The translations under genes were made by a program, and so were the position numbers. Under the pieces are notes generated by a model. It made no database searches. It saw only the letters and a list, made by a program, of their open reading frames with translations, and was not told the DNA's origin. Positions 19,342 through 29,001 of a DNA stretch of 64,000 nt are shown here, piece by piece. The stretch lies in NCBI GenBank assembly GCA_013390605.1, contig JACAUB010000001.1, forward strand, positions 1,911,687-1,975,686. Reading direction: 5' to 3'. Position 1 is the first letter of the stretch. Each line of letters starts with the position of its first letter. Source of the stretch: Bacteroidota bacterium (lineage in GTDB: Bacteria; Bacteroidota; Bacteroidia; Bacteroidales; Cfx3-03).

Positions 19342-20382
19342 ATGTCAATTGAACGGTTAGGTACTAAAGAGTTTTTGTTGGAAGGTGAACGGTCGGTTAT
19401 TCTTGATGTCAGGTCACCGAGTGAGTATAGCCATGGACATATTCCCGGAGCGCGTTCGTTTCCATTGTTTACAGATGAGGAGCGAGCTGTTGTAGGTACA
19501 TTATATTCAAAATCGGGTAACGAATCTGCGCTTTTTGCAGGTTTGGATATTGTAGGTGCTAAAATGTCGACTCTTGTGAAGAAAGCGAAAGCTTTAGCCT
19601 CTGATAAAAAGGTTTTGGTGCATTGTTGGCGAGGTGGTATGCGAAGTGCATCTATTGCCTGGCTTCTTGAATTCTGTGGTTTTGAGGTTAAGCTTTTGGA
19701 TGGAGGATATAAAAGTTATAGAGCGTATATCAGAGAATCATTTGCAAGGCCTTCTAATATTGTGATCTTAAGTGGACGAACCGGTTCTGGAAAAACAGCT
19801 GTTTTAAAAGAGTTAGAAGGTTTTGGTGAACAGATATTAGATTTGGAGGGACTTGCAAACCATAAAGGCTCTGTATTTGGACATATCGGTCAGGGGGAAC
19901 AGCCTTCAAATGAACAGTTTGAAAATGATTTGGGGAAAATATGGGGAAAATTAGATTTCAGTAAGAACATTTGGATAGAAGATGAGAGTCAGAGAATTGG
20001 TAAAATCACTATTCCTGATACCCTTTTTCTTTCAATGAAAAAAGCCCCCTTTGTCAGAATTAATATTCCAATTGAGTATCGAATCGAACGTCTTGTAGAG
20101 GAATATGCTGGAATTGATGATGAAAGTTTGATTATTAATTTAATGAAACTTACCGATTCATTAGGCAACTTAGCCATAAAAGAGATGGCTACAATGATTT
20201 CTGAAAAGAACTACACGTTGTTTGCAACTAGAATACTTGATTACTATGATAAGCGATATGATTTTAGTTTTGGTAAAAAGCAGATCATTTTAAATCAAGA
20301 AATCAACCTTATAGGGGAAACAGCAAAAGAACATGCCAGAGAGTTAATAGAATTTATGGAACAAAAATGTAATGCATATTAA
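19342..20382 (+). CDS. mnmH: tRNA 2-selenouridine synthase MnmH (SelU)
   Basis: MnmH replaces sulfur with selenium at the wobble uridine of Lys/Glu/Gln tRNAs using selenophosphate, via a geranylated intermediate. The 346-residue protein has an N-terminal rhodanese domain with catalytic Cys95 (LVHCWRGGMRSASI). A P-loop domain follows, with Walker A SGRTGSGKTAV and the family motif DLEGLANHKGS. Both halves are complete. Its gene sits between the helicase-nuclease gene (12 bp) and selD (1 bp), and the latter makes its selenium donor, which makes the assignment very firm. Confidence 0.96.
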   Translation: MSIERLGTKEFLLEGERSVILDVRSPSEYSHGHIPGARSFPLFTDEERAVVGTLYSKSGNESALFAGLDIVGAKMSTLVKKAKALASDKKVLVHCWRGGMRSASIAWLLEFCGFEVKLLDGGYKSYRAYIRESFARPSNIVILSGRTGSGKTAVLKELEGFGEQILDLEGLANHKGSVFGHIGQGEQPSNEQFENDLGKIWGKLDFSKNIWIEDESQRIGKITIPDTLFLSMKKAPFVRINIPIEYRIERLVEEYAGIDDESLIINLMKLTDSLGNLAIKEMATMISEKNYTLFATRILDYYDKRYDFSFGKKQIILNQEINLIGETAKEHARELIEFMEQKCNAY

Positions 20383-20383
20383 A

Positions 20384-21427
20384 ATGGATAATGATATTCG
20401 ATTAACACAGTTCAGTGCTGGTGGTGGATGTGGATGTAAGATCTCGCCAGCCGATTTGGAAAAAATAATTCATCAATTTGCAGGAAAGCCAATTTCTAAT
20501 CCTAAATTATTGGTGGGAAATGAAAACATGGATGATGCCGCAGTATATGATATTGGTGATGGTAAAGCTTTAATTAGTACAACTGATTTCTTTACGCCAA
20601 TTGTTGACGATCCTTTTGATTTTGGACGTATAGCAGCAGTAAATGCTATTAGTGATGTTTATGCAATGGGTGGGACTCCAATCTTTGCTTTAGCAATATT
20701 AGGTTGGCCATTAGCTAAATTATCTACAGAAGTTGCTGCAAAGGTGATAGAAGGGGCCAGATCTGTTTGTCATTCTATCGGAATCAACATTGCTGGCGGT
20801 CATAGTATTGATATTCCAGAGCCTGTTTTTGGCTTGGTCGTAAATGGATTAGCTTCATTAGCTAATATAAAGCAAAACAATAAGGCTATAGCAGGATGTC
20901 GACTGTTTTTATCAAAGCCACTTGGAACTGGGGCCATTTCAAATGCAAATAAAAATGGTACGGTTGTCCAAAAAGATTATAATGAAGCAGTGAAATGGAT
21001 GACAACTTTAAATAAACTGGGTGCGTTATTGGCTCCATTAGAAGGTGTAAAAGCGATGACAGATGTTACAGGATTTGGTTTAGGCGGACATTTACTTGAG
21101 ATTTGTAAAGGAAGCAATCTGAATGCTGAGATAAATTTTGAGTCTTTACCTTTACTAAATGGATTAAAGGAATATATACAAAAGGGATGTATTCCCGGAG
21201 GTACACGCCGAAACTTTAAAAGTTATGGTCATTTTATAGAGCCGATGGATGAGCTAACAAGAATGATTATTTGTGATCCGCAAACTAGTGGTGGACTTTT
21301 AATGGCTGTTGATGAAAAAGGATTGGAACAATTTATGGCTGTTATATATTCTGAAGGTGCTACAGTTACTGAGATAGGTAAGTTGCTAAAGCGAAATGAA
21401 GAGGATTATTATTTAAGAATTAAATAA
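20384..21427 (+). CDS. selD: Selenophosphate synthase SelD
   Basis: SelD makes selenophosphate from selenide and ATP. I choose the ATG at 20384, which gives MDNDIRLTQFSAGGGCGCKI, closely matching the family N-terminus; an ATG at 20372 would overlap mnmH. The catalytic residue is Cys16 (GGGCGCKIS), encoded by TGT, so the protein is not itself a selenoprotein. The glycine-rich ATP segment (NENMDDAAVYDIGDG), the GGHSID motif and the C-terminal DPQTSGGLLMAV are intact over 347 residues. The adjacent mnmH shows that selenophosphate goes to tRNA; selA, selB and selC are not in this window. Confidence 0.97.
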   Translation: MDNDIRLTQFSAGGGCGCKISPADLEKIIHQFAGKPISNPKLLVGNENMDDAAVYDIGDGKALISTTDFFTPIVDDPFDFGRIAAVNAISDVYAMGGTPIFALAILGWPLAKLSTEVAAKVIEGARSVCHSIGINIAGGHSIDIPEPVFGLVVNGLASLANIKQNNKAIAGCRLFLSKPLGTGAISNANKNGTVVQKDYNEAVKWMTTLNKLGALLAPLEGVKAMTDVTGFGLGGHLLEICKGSNLNAEINFESLPLLNGLKEYIQKGCIPGGTRRNFKSYGHFIEPMDELTRMIICDPQTSGGLLMAVDEKGLEQFMAVIYSEGATVTEIGKLLKRNEEDYYLRIK

Positions 21428-21675
21428 AAAAAAGACCAGGCAGCTAAGTATAAGTGGGGAATGAAAAATTAGGGGAGGGAGAGCTGCCTGGACAAAACCA
21501 GTATACTAAAACTGGATCAAAGAACGAATAAACTTTTATTCAGTGATGTTTATTAACCGAACATACTTTTAATCCAAATTTTAGTAAAAGGTAATACCCC
21601 AAAAAGTGTTTTTTTTAAATATAATTATAATTAGTTGTTATGTAATTAGTTGTGTGATAAAAAAAAGAAGAAATA
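21428..21675. other. Hairpin cluster between selD and pbpC (candidate structured RNA)
   Basis: Three perfect hairpins follow one another: arms CCAGGCAGCT (21436-21445) and AGCTGCCTGG (21482-21491) around a purine-rich 36-nt loop; CCAGT (21498-21502) with ACTGG (21511-21515); GAATAAA (21526-21532) with TTTATTC (21535-21541). None has a clean terminator T-tail. The arrangement could be a 3'-UTR structure of selD, a leader of pbpC or a separate small RNA. I do not recognise it as a known family. Confidence 0.5.
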
Positions 21676-24072
21676 ATGTTGAATTATGAAGAAATCTTTA
21701 AAAAAAGATCATATTTGTTTAAGAGAGCAATAAATAATAGGCTGTTTTTGCAAATAAAAAGATTGTGGCATTCACAATATCGATGGGTTAAGATTATTTT
21801 CTATTTCATAATTTCTCTGTTTTTAATTTTTATACTATTAGATTTTATTTTTCCATTATCACTGAATATTAATTATTCTCCTATCGTACAAGATAGTAAA
21901 GGAATTACACTTCATTCATTTCTAACCAGAGATCATAAATGGCGATTGCCTTTAGAAGATAAAGAAACTACATCGTTGCTTTGTGCTGCATTTATAGAAA
22001 AAGAAGATCATTGGTTTAAGTTTCATCCGGGTATTAATTTTTTTGCTGTTATAAGAGCTATTAATCAGAATATAAAACATCAGAAAAGAAAATCAGGTGC
22101 TTCTACCATTACAATGCAGGTGGCCAGAATGATTGAACCTAAGACAAGAACTTATCCGAATAAACTAATTGAAATATTTAGAGCATTACAGTTAGAATGG
22201 CATTTGTCAAAACGACAGATTATGCAACTGTATGTAAATTTGGTTCCTTATGGTGGAAATATTGAAGGGGTGAAGTCGGCCTCTGTTTTTTATTTTGACC
22301 AGGAAATTGAAGCATTAAGTCCTGCACAAATTGCAACATTAGTTGTAATCCCAAATAATCCAGAGCACTTACGATTAGGAGTAGATAACCATCGGATCAT
22401 TAATGAAAGAAATATTTGGCTAAAGAAATTTGCAAAAGTTGGAATTATAAGCGATTCTCAACTTGCTGATGCATTGAATGAACCGTTGGAAGCTAAACGA
22501 CATTTTGCACCTAATAAAGTTCCTCATCTTTCAGTTGAATTAAGAAAAAGATATCCGGATAAAACCATATTGAAATCATATATTAATCAAAATATTCAAG
22601 ATCAAATTGAGAATATCTCTTTTGATTTTATTAAAGGTGTTAAACATCTGGGTGTAACAAATGCTGCAGTAATTGTTATAAAAAATAGTGATCGAAGTGT
22701 AGTGGGGTATTCAGGTTCAGTCGATTTTAATGACTCATTTGCTCAAGGACAAGTTGATGGTATACAGGCAATACGTTCACCTGGTAGTACACTAAAACCA
22801 TTTCTTTATGCTATGGCTGTTGATAAAGGTATCGTAACACCCAAAACTATAATGAGTGATGTCCCGGTTGATTATGCTGGTTATCGCCCGGAGAATTATG
22901 ATGAGAAATTTCATGGTATGGTAAGCATGGAAAATGCACTTGCTCTATCTTTAAATGTTCCTGCAGTTACGTTATTAAGTGAAGTCGGAATAAAAGAATT
23001 TGCAACAACTCTAGGAAATTCGGGATTTAATTGGATTTCTAAAAACCAGCAGAATATCGGGCTGTCTCTCATTTTAGGAGGCTGTGGTGTTAAACTTGAA
23101 GAATTAGCGTCACTATATTCTGCTTTTCCAAATCACGGGATATACCAAAAGGTTAGATTGATACGGGATGATCAAAAAGAGATACCCCAATCTCCTATCT
23201 TCTCAGATGGAGCTGCCTTTATGATTTCAGATATATTAACAAAATTAAAAAGACCGGATTTGCCACAACATGTTGAAAATAGTATGCATCTCCCAAGGAT
23301 TGCCTGGAAAACAGGAACTTCATATGGCCGTAGAGATGCTTGGGCAATTGGATATAATTCAAATTATACAATTGGGGTTTGGTTAGGTAATTTTGAAGGA
23401 AAAGGTGTCCCGGAATTAAATGGTGCTGATTTTGCGACACCTTTATTATTTAGACTATTTAATACAATAGATTATACAAATGGTAAGGAGTGGCTTACAA
23501 TGCCTAAGAGTGTTGATTTTCGACTCGTATGCTCTAGTAGTGGGCAAGTGCCAAATAATAACTGTAAAGATAGAGTTATAGACTATTTTATTCCGGGTGT
23601 ATCGTCTTCTATAATCTGTGAACACCTTAAAACGGTTTTCACAGATCTAGCTGGAAAGATATCATATTGCAGATATTGTGTTCCGATAAACGGGGCAGTG
23701 AAGAATGAATACCCTAATCTTCCTCCTGAAATTATTTCATTTTATAATCAAGAACACATACCATATAAAATGATTCCGGAGCATAATTCACTGTGTACTA
23801 AAATTGGTAAAAATAATGGTCCGATAATTACCTCTCCATCAACAAATACAACCTACTTGATGCACGATAGTCAACAACAGCTATTATTAACTTGTAGTGT
23901 CGAAAATGGTGTTTCATATGTATATTGGTATGTTAACAATAAGGTGATCCGAAAAGCGAGACCAGATGAGAAAATATTTTTCACACCACCAATGGGAGAA
24001 GTTAAGATTTCATGTAGTGATGATAAAGAGCGAAACTCGAATATTTACATTCATGTTAACAAAGAAAAATGA
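21676..24072 (+). CDS. pbpC: Penicillin-binding protein 1C
   Basis: A bifunctional class-A-like peptidoglycan synthase of 798 residues. A single membrane anchor lies at about 37-57. The GT51 glycosyltransferase domain has the catalytic KEDHWFKFHPG segment and GASTITMQVARM. The transpeptidase has its nucleophile in the SxxK motif Ser371 (SPGSTLKPF) and a KTG box (AWKTGTSYGRRDAW). The C-terminal beta domain (from about 690) matches BiPBP_C, which defines the PBP1C subgroup. PBP1C is commonly paired with an alpha-2-macroglobulin gene; none is adjacent here. It has its own 248-bp upstream region with strong hairpins. Confidence 0.95.
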   Translation: MLNYEEIFKKRSYLFKRAINNRLFLQIKRLWHSQYRWVKIIFYFIISLFLIFILLDFIFPLSLNINYSPIVQDSKGITLHSFLTRDHKWRLPLEDKETTSLLCAAFIEKEDHWFKFHPGINFFAVIRAINQNIKHQKRKSGASTITMQVARMIEPKTRTYPNKLIEIFRALQLEWHLSKRQIMQLYVNLVPYGGNIEGVKSASVFYFDQEIEALSPAQIATLVVIPNNPEHLRLGVDNHRIINERNIWLKKFAKVGIISDSQLADALNEPLEAKRHFAPNKVPHLSVELRKRYPDKTILKSYINQNIQDQIENISFDFIKGVKHLGVTNAAVIVIKNSDRSVVGYSGSVDFNDSFAQGQVDGIQAIRSPGSTLKPFLYAMAVDKGIVTPKTIMSDVPVDYAGYRPENYDEKFHGMVSMENALALSLNVPAVTLLSEVGIKEFATTLGNSGFNWISKNQQNIGLSLILGGCGVKLEELASLYSAFPNHGIYQKVRLIRDDQKEIPQSPIFSDGAAFMISDILTKLKRPDLPQHVENSMHLPRIAWKTGTSYGRRDAWAIGYNSNYTIGVWLGNFEGKGVPELNGADFATPLLFRLFNTIDYTNGKEWLTMPKSVDFRLVCSSSGQVPNNNCKDRVIDYFIPGVSSSIICEHLKTVFTDLAGKISYCRYCVPINGAVKNEYPNLPPEIISFYNQEHIPYKMIPEHNSLCTKIGKNNGPIITSPSTNTTYLMHDSQQQLLLTCSVENGVSYVYWYVNNKVIRKARPDEKIFFTPPMGEVKISCSDDKERNSNIYIHVNKEK

Positions 24073-24126
24073 AAGAAATTATTGATTTATTAACTTTTAT
24101 TATTCTGATGTTCAGCGATGAAAGCT

Positions 24127-24134
24127 TAACTTTG
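24127..24134 (+). promoter_or_regulatory. Possible -7 promoter box (TAACTTTG) of the glucan operon
   Basis: TAACTTTG fits TAnnTTTG and lies 115 bp before the debranching-enzyme start, just after pbpC. A matching -33 element is not evident. Confidence 0.35.
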
Positions 24135-24248
24135 CAAAATAAATAGAAATAAAATATTTTTTTTTGTTTTTATTCATTTTAAATTTCTATTTTTAAGTGA
24201 ACAATTATCCCTGAAATACTTGTTATATTTATACAAACAGTAAAAGAA

Positions 24249-26195
24249 ATGGATTATATTAAATTTGATAAAAACCAGTTAGTGAACCTTGAATACTCTT
24301 TACGTAAAGAGTTTTTACGTTCAAATCGCTCAGGTGCATATTCCTGCTCTACGATTATTAATTGTAATACTAGAAAATATCATGGTTTACTTGTTGCTCC
24401 ACAACCAGCCATTGATAATGATAGCCATGTTTTGTTATCATCATTAGATGAAACGGTTATTCAGCATAATTCTGAATTTAACCTTGGTATTCACAGGTAT
24501 ATGGGTGATGTTTATAATCCAAAGGGACACAAATATTTGGTCGATTTTACCATTGAACCTATCCCAAAACAGACATATAGAGTTGGGGGTGTTTTGCTGA
24601 CCAAAGAGATAATGATGGTTGAAAATAAAGACCAGGTTATTATTAAATATACTTTGCTTGATGCACATTCTCCTACAAAACTTTTATTCAGACCTTTTTT
24701 AGCTTTCAGGAACTATCATCAACTAAGTAAATCAAATGTTTGGGCTGATTCAAAATATGAAGCGATAACTAACGGAATTACAATGAAACTTTATGCTGGT
24801 TATACTCCATTGTATATGCAGTTTAGTAAAGAGCCTCAATATACGCATGTGCCTGATTGGTATTATAATATCTCATATTTAAAAGAAAGAGAGCGTGGGT
24901 ATCATTCACATGAAGATCTGTTTGTTCCCGGTTTTTTTGAAGTTGATATAAAAAAAGGAGAAAGCATCTATTTCTCTGCTTGTACAAGTGAACAAAATCC
25001 AACAGCCCTTTCGCGTGCATTTAATTCGGAATTAAAAAAGAGGGTACCCAGAAATAGCTTTGAAAATTGTTTAAAAAATTCAGCTCAACAGTTTATCGTT
25101 CGAGATGGAAAAAAGACTGAGGTGATAGCAGGATTTCCATGGTTTGGAAGATGGGGGAGAGATACTTTTATTGCTTTACCCGGTCTATCATTGGCATTAG
25201 GTGATTTTAAAACATGTAAGGATGTTATAGATACAATGTTGACTGAGTTAAACGGTCCATTATTTCCTAATATAGGAAGTGGAAATAATACAGCTTATAA
25301 TTCAGTAGATGCTCCTCTATGGTTTTTCTGGTCTCTTCAACAATATGCCAGGTTTACAAACACACAGAAGTCAATCTGGAAAGAGTATGGCTCAAAGATG
25401 AAATTGATATTGAACGGCTTTCGGGCAGGAACGATGTACAATATTAAAATGCTAGAGAATGGTTTGGTAACAGAAGGTATTGTTGGTAAAGCACTTACCT
25501 GGATGGATGCAGTAGTTGATGGTAAGCCTGTAACGCCTCGTATTGGAATGCCTGTGGAGATTAATGCATTATGGTATAATGCGATGATGTTTAGTATAGA
25601 GGTTGCAAAACTGGCAGGAGACGATGCGTTTGTTGAAAATTGGGAGTCTATTGCAAATGGCTTTCCAAAAGTGTTTAAAGAGACATTCTGGAGCGATGAA
25701 AGAGGTTATCTGGCTGATTGCGTAAGTGAAAAAGGAAAAGACTGGAGTGTGCGTCCCAATATGGTATTTGCTGCTTCATTACCTTATATGGCGATCGATG
25801 AGGATTTAAGAAAGCTTGTTATTGATAAGGTTAAAAAACAATTGCTTACACCAAGAGGTTTAAGAACATTATCTCCCGAAGATCCTCATTATAAAGGATT
25901 TTACTATGGTGATCAGGCAACACGCGATAAGGCATACCATCAAGGCACTGTTTGGCCATGGTTAATAGGTCATTATGCAGAAGCATATCTTAAAATTCAT
26001 GGTAAAGGTGGATTATCTCATATAGAAAAACTATATAAAGGATTCGAAGAAGAGATGTCAGAACATGGAATTGGATGCATTAGTGAAGTTTTTGATGGAG
26101 ATCCTCCGTATAGGGCTGCAGGGGCAATTTCACAAGCATGGAGTGTTGCAGAGGTAATTAGAATGGGTTGGATATTAAAACAATATCTTGATTAA
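24249..26195 (+). CDS. Glycogen debranching enzyme (amylo-alpha-1,6-glucosidase family)
   Basis: A 648-residue archaeal/bacterial-type debranching enzyme that hydrolyses alpha-1,6 branch points of glycogen. The N-terminal domain (about 10-260) has the family signature SNRSGAYSCSTIINCNTRKYHGLL. The GDE_C (alpha/alpha)6 barrel follows, with AGFPWFGRWGRDTFIALPGL, which holds a catalytic acid, and the YHQGTVWPWLIGHYAEA segment near the end. It is the first of three closely spaced genes (66 and 14 bp gaps) that end at the terminator at 28909, followed by the synthase-phosphorylase fusion, so it belongs to a dedicated storage-glucan locus. Confidence 0.93.
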   Translation: MDYIKFDKNQLVNLEYSLRKEFLRSNRSGAYSCSTIINCNTRKYHGLLVAPQPAIDNDSHVLLSSLDETVIQHNSEFNLGIHRYMGDVYNPKGHKYLVDFTIEPIPKQTYRVGGVLLTKEIMMVENKDQVIIKYTLLDAHSPTKLLFRPFLAFRNYHQLSKSNVWADSKYEAITNGITMKLYAGYTPLYMQFSKEPQYTHVPDWYYNISYLKERERGYHSHEDLFVPGFFEVDIKKGESIYFSACTSEQNPTALSRAFNSELKKRVPRNSFENCLKNSAQQFIVRDGKKTEVIAGFPWFGRWGRDTFIALPGLSLALGDFKTCKDVIDTMLTELNGPLFPNIGSGNNTAYNSVDAPLWFFWSLQQYARFTNTQKSIWKEYGSKMKLILNGFRAGTMYNIKMLENGLVTEGIVGKALTWMDAVVDGKPVTPRIGMPVEINALWYNAMMFSIEVAKLAGDDAFVENWESIANGFPKVFKETFWSDERGYLADCVSEKGKDWSVRPNMVFAASLPYMAIDEDLRKLVIDKVKKQLLTPRGLRTLSPEDPHYKGFYYGDQATRDKAYHQGTVWPWLIGHYAEAYLKIHGKGGLSHIEKLYKGFEEEMSEHGIGCISEVFDGDPPYRAAGAISQAWSVAEVIRMGWILKQYLD

Positions 26196-26261
26196 GCTTT
26201 CAATTGAGGGTTGTTATTAATAGATTGATGTATAATGTGTTCATAATTAAAGATGTAGAAT

Positions 26262-27542
26262 ATGAAAGTGCTGATGTTTGGTTGGGAATTTCCACCACAT
26301 ATTACGGGGGGATTAGGAACTGCTTGTTATGGTATGACGCAAGGTCTTAGTAAAGCTGATGTAGAGGTATTATTTGTAGTACCTAAAGCATATGGCGATG
26401 AAGATCAGGATGCTATAAAACTAGTTAATGCCAGCGATATTAAAATTTCAATTACAGGAACCGAAAAGGAAAACTTTTTGGATAAAGTGACTTTCATTGA
26501 GGTAGGTTCAAATCTTATTCCTTATGTAGGTCCTGAAGATTTTGCTAAGGTTGTGGAATTAGCTAAATTAAGAAGCCTGTCAAAATCAACATCAGTTTTT
26601 CAAGAGGAGTTTAAGTTTTCGGGTAAATATGGCACTAATCTATTAGAAGAGGTTAGTCGTTATGCCCTTGTAGGAGCCACATTAGCAAAAGAAATGGAAT
26701 TCGATGTGATTCATGCTCATGATTGGTTAACCTATCCGGCTGGTATTGCGGCAAAACAAATTAGTGGAAAACCATTAGTGGTTCATATGCATGCTACTGA
26801 GTTCGACAGATCCGGTGAAAATGTGAATCCACAGGTTTTTGATATAGAAAAGAGCGGTATGGAAGCTGCTGATAGAGTAATTACGGTAAGTAATTTCACC
26901 CGTAAGATTGTAGTTGATCGTTATGGCATTGATCCAGATAAGGTGATTACTGTTCACAATGCAGTGGAGCCATCAAACAAAACTGATATGGATCCTGTTG
27001 AAAGAAAAGTGGATGAAAAAGTTGTGACATTTTTAGGGCGTATTACTTTTCAGAAAGGACCTGAATATTTTATTGAGGCTGCTTATAAAGTTTTAAAGAA
27101 AGATCCTAATGTGCGTTTTGTAATGGCTGGTACTGGTGATATGCTGAATAAAATGGTACGACGTGTTGCTCGTTTAGGTATAGGTACTCGTTTCCACTTT
27201 ACAGGTTTTTTAAAGGGTGATGATGTTGATAAAATGTATGCATTAAGTGATGTATATGTAATGCCTTCGGTATCTGAACCTTTCGGTATTTCACCACTCG
27301 AAGCAGTACGTTCAAATGTTCCTGTTGTGATTTCTCGTCAATCAGGAGTTTCTGAAGTTTTGACTCATGCAATAAAAATTAATTTTTGGGATGTGGATGC
27401 TTTGGCTGATGCTATTTATGGTCTTCTCCATTATCCTGCTATGAATAAAATGATTGAAAAATATGGTCCACAGGAACTTGAAAAGTTGAAATGGGAGCGG
27501 GCCGCACTGCAAATTAAAGACGTTTATTTACAAGTTGTTTAA
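26262..27542 (+). CDS. GT4-family glycosyltransferase, glycogen-synthase-like
   Basis: A 426-residue GT-B glycosyltransferase. It begins MKVLMFGWEFPPHITGGLGT, the typical nucleotide-sugar glucosyltransferase start with the conserved GG loop. It has the HAHDWLTYPAG segment and the C-terminal GT4 motif PSVSEPFGISPLEAVRSNVPVV, whose Glu residues contact the donor. Its place between debranching enzyme and GH57 suggests it acts on alpha-glucan (elongation or primer synthesis), probably with ADP- or UDP-glucose. The fusion protein at 29.0 kb carries a second, GT3-like synthase, so the division of labour is unclear. Confidence 0.88.
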   Translation: MKVLMFGWEFPPHITGGLGTACYGMTQGLSKADVEVLFVVPKAYGDEDQDAIKLVNASDIKISITGTEKENFLDKVTFIEVGSNLIPYVGPEDFAKVVELAKLRSLSKSTSVFQEEFKFSGKYGTNLLEEVSRYALVGATLAKEMEFDVIHAHDWLTYPAGIAAKQISGKPLVVHMHATEFDRSGENVNPQVFDIEKSGMEAADRVITVSNFTRKIVVDRYGIDPDKVITVHNAVEPSNKTDMDPVERKVDEKVVTFLGRITFQKGPEYFIEAAYKVLKKDPNVRFVMAGTGDMLNKMVRRVARLGIGTRFHFTGFLKGDDVDKMYALSDVYVMPSVSEPFGISPLEAVRSNVPVVISRQSGVSEVLTHAIKINFWDVDALADAIYGLLHYPAMNKMIEKYGPQELEKLKWERAALQIKDVYLQVV

Positions 27543-27556
27543 AGAAATTTGAGACT

Positions 27557-28903
27557 ATGAGATCTATCTGCTTTTTTTTCCAGGTTCATCAACCTTATCG
27601 GTTGCGTACATATCGTTTCTTCGATATTGGTGATAATCATAATTATTATGATGAATATCTCAATCGTTCGATCATTAATAGAGTAGCTGAACGATGCTAT
27701 ATTCCAATGAATAATTTGTTAATTAATTTAATAAAAGAGTATGGTCAGGCTTTTAAGGTAAGTCTTTCTATTACAGGATCTGCTATCGATCAAATGCAAC
27801 AATACGCTCCAGCAGCGCTTAAAAGCTTTAAGGAGTTGATTGCCACCGGAAATGTTGAAGTCCTGGCCGAAACATATGGTCATACATTAGCTTCTTTAAA
27901 AAATGAAGAAGAGTTTAAACTTCAGGTTAAAAAACATTCAGAAAAGATTGAATCTCTATTTGGCGTAGTACCTACTACATTTAGAAATACTGAGATGATT
28001 TATAGCGATTTGATTGGTAAGTCAGTTGCTGATATGGGATTTAAAACCATGCTTACGGAAGGAGCTAAACATATATTAGGTTGGAAAAGTCCTAATTATC
28101 TATATGTAAATGCGATTAACCCTCGTTTAAAATTATTACTACGCAATTTTAGATTAAGTGATGATATTGCATTCAGATTTTCAGAACGCAGATGGAGTGA
28201 TTGGCCATTGACTGCTGAAAAATTTGCTGGGTGGTTAAATGATGTTGAATCGATACAAGAGACCGTAAACATTTTTGTTGACTATGAAACTTTTGGAGAA
28301 CATCAATGGGAATCGACTGGTATTTTTGATTTCATGAAAGCACTACCTGGAGAAATATATAAGCAAACAGATTTCCAGTTTTCAACTCCTTCTGAGATAA
28401 GTGATAAGTTACAGCCTATTTCTGCAATTCATGTTCCTCATCCTATTTCGTGGGCCGATGAAGAAAGAGATACTACAGCATGGTTGGGTAATGATTTACA
28501 AGATGAAGCGTCTGATAGTTTATATGCATTGTCGGAAAAGATAAAGTTGGTTGATGATCAGGCAATACTAACTGATTGGCAATATTTACAAACATCTGAT
28601 CACTTCTATTATATGTGTACGAAATGGTTTAGCGATGGCGATGTTCATCAATATTTTAATCCATATCCATCTCCTTATGAGGCATTTATGAATTACATGA
28701 ATGTCCTTTCAGATTTCATGATCAGAGTTGATCGTCACATAGAAGGGAAAAATGCTTTACCCGTTTCTGAAAAACCAGATGTGCCTACTGTAAAAGCAGC
28801 AATATCAGAAAAGAAAACAAAAGTAAGTACAGCACCGAAAAATAAAAGCAAAATCAAAAAAGAAGAAATCAAAAAGAAACCAATAAAAATAACAAAATCA
28901 TAA
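27557..28903 (+). CDS. GH57 family alpha-glucan hydrolase/transferase with Lys-rich tail
   Basis: A 448-residue GH57 enzyme (alpha-amylase or 4-alpha-glucanotransferase type). The first 10 residues hold the conserved FFQVHQPYR. The catalytic nucleophile is probably Glu105 (EVLAETYGHT) and the acid Asp242 (FVDYETFGEHQW); both motifs are intact. The last 45 or so residues are a low-complexity Lys-rich tail (KNKSKIKKEEIKKKPIK) outside the catalytic fold. It starts 14 bp after the GT4 gene and is followed by a hairpin terminator. Role in trimming or remodelling intracellular glucan is inferred from the cluster. Confidence 0.9.
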   Translation: MRSICFFFQVHQPYRLRTYRFFDIGDNHNYYDEYLNRSIINRVAERCYIPMNNLLINLIKEYGQAFKVSLSITGSAIDQMQQYAPAALKSFKELIATGNVEVLAETYGHTLASLKNEEEFKLQVKKHSEKIESLFGVVPTTFRNTEMIYSDLIGKSVADMGFKTMLTEGAKHILGWKSPNYLYVNAINPRLKLLLRNFRLSDDIAFRFSERRWSDWPLTAEKFAGWLNDVESIQETVNIFVDYETFGEHQWESTGIFDFMKALPGEIYKQTDFQFSTPSEISDKLQPISAIHVPHPISWADEERDTTAWLGNDLQDEASDSLYALSEKIKLVDDQAILTDWQYLQTSDHFYYMCTKWFSDGDVHQYFNPYPSPYEAFMNYMNVLSDFMIRVDRHIEGKNALPVSEKPDVPTVKAAISEKKTKVSTAPKNKSKIKKEEIKKKPIKITKS

Positions 28904-28908
28904 GTAGC

Positions 28909-28970
28909 CCGGGTGCTTTAAAATTGAAATCTGAAAGTTTCAAAATGAAAGCACCCGGTTTAATTTTTTT
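28909..28970 (+). terminator. Terminator after the GH57 gene
   Basis: Arms CCGGGTGCTTT (28909-28919) and AAAGCACCCGG (28948-28958) with an inner TTGAAA/TTTCAA stem, followed by TTTAATTTTTTT. It may separate the first three glucan genes from the fusion gene, or attenuate read-through. Confidence 0.8.
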
Positions 28971-29001
28971 ATGATTTAGTATTAACAAAATGAATTAGAA
29001 A

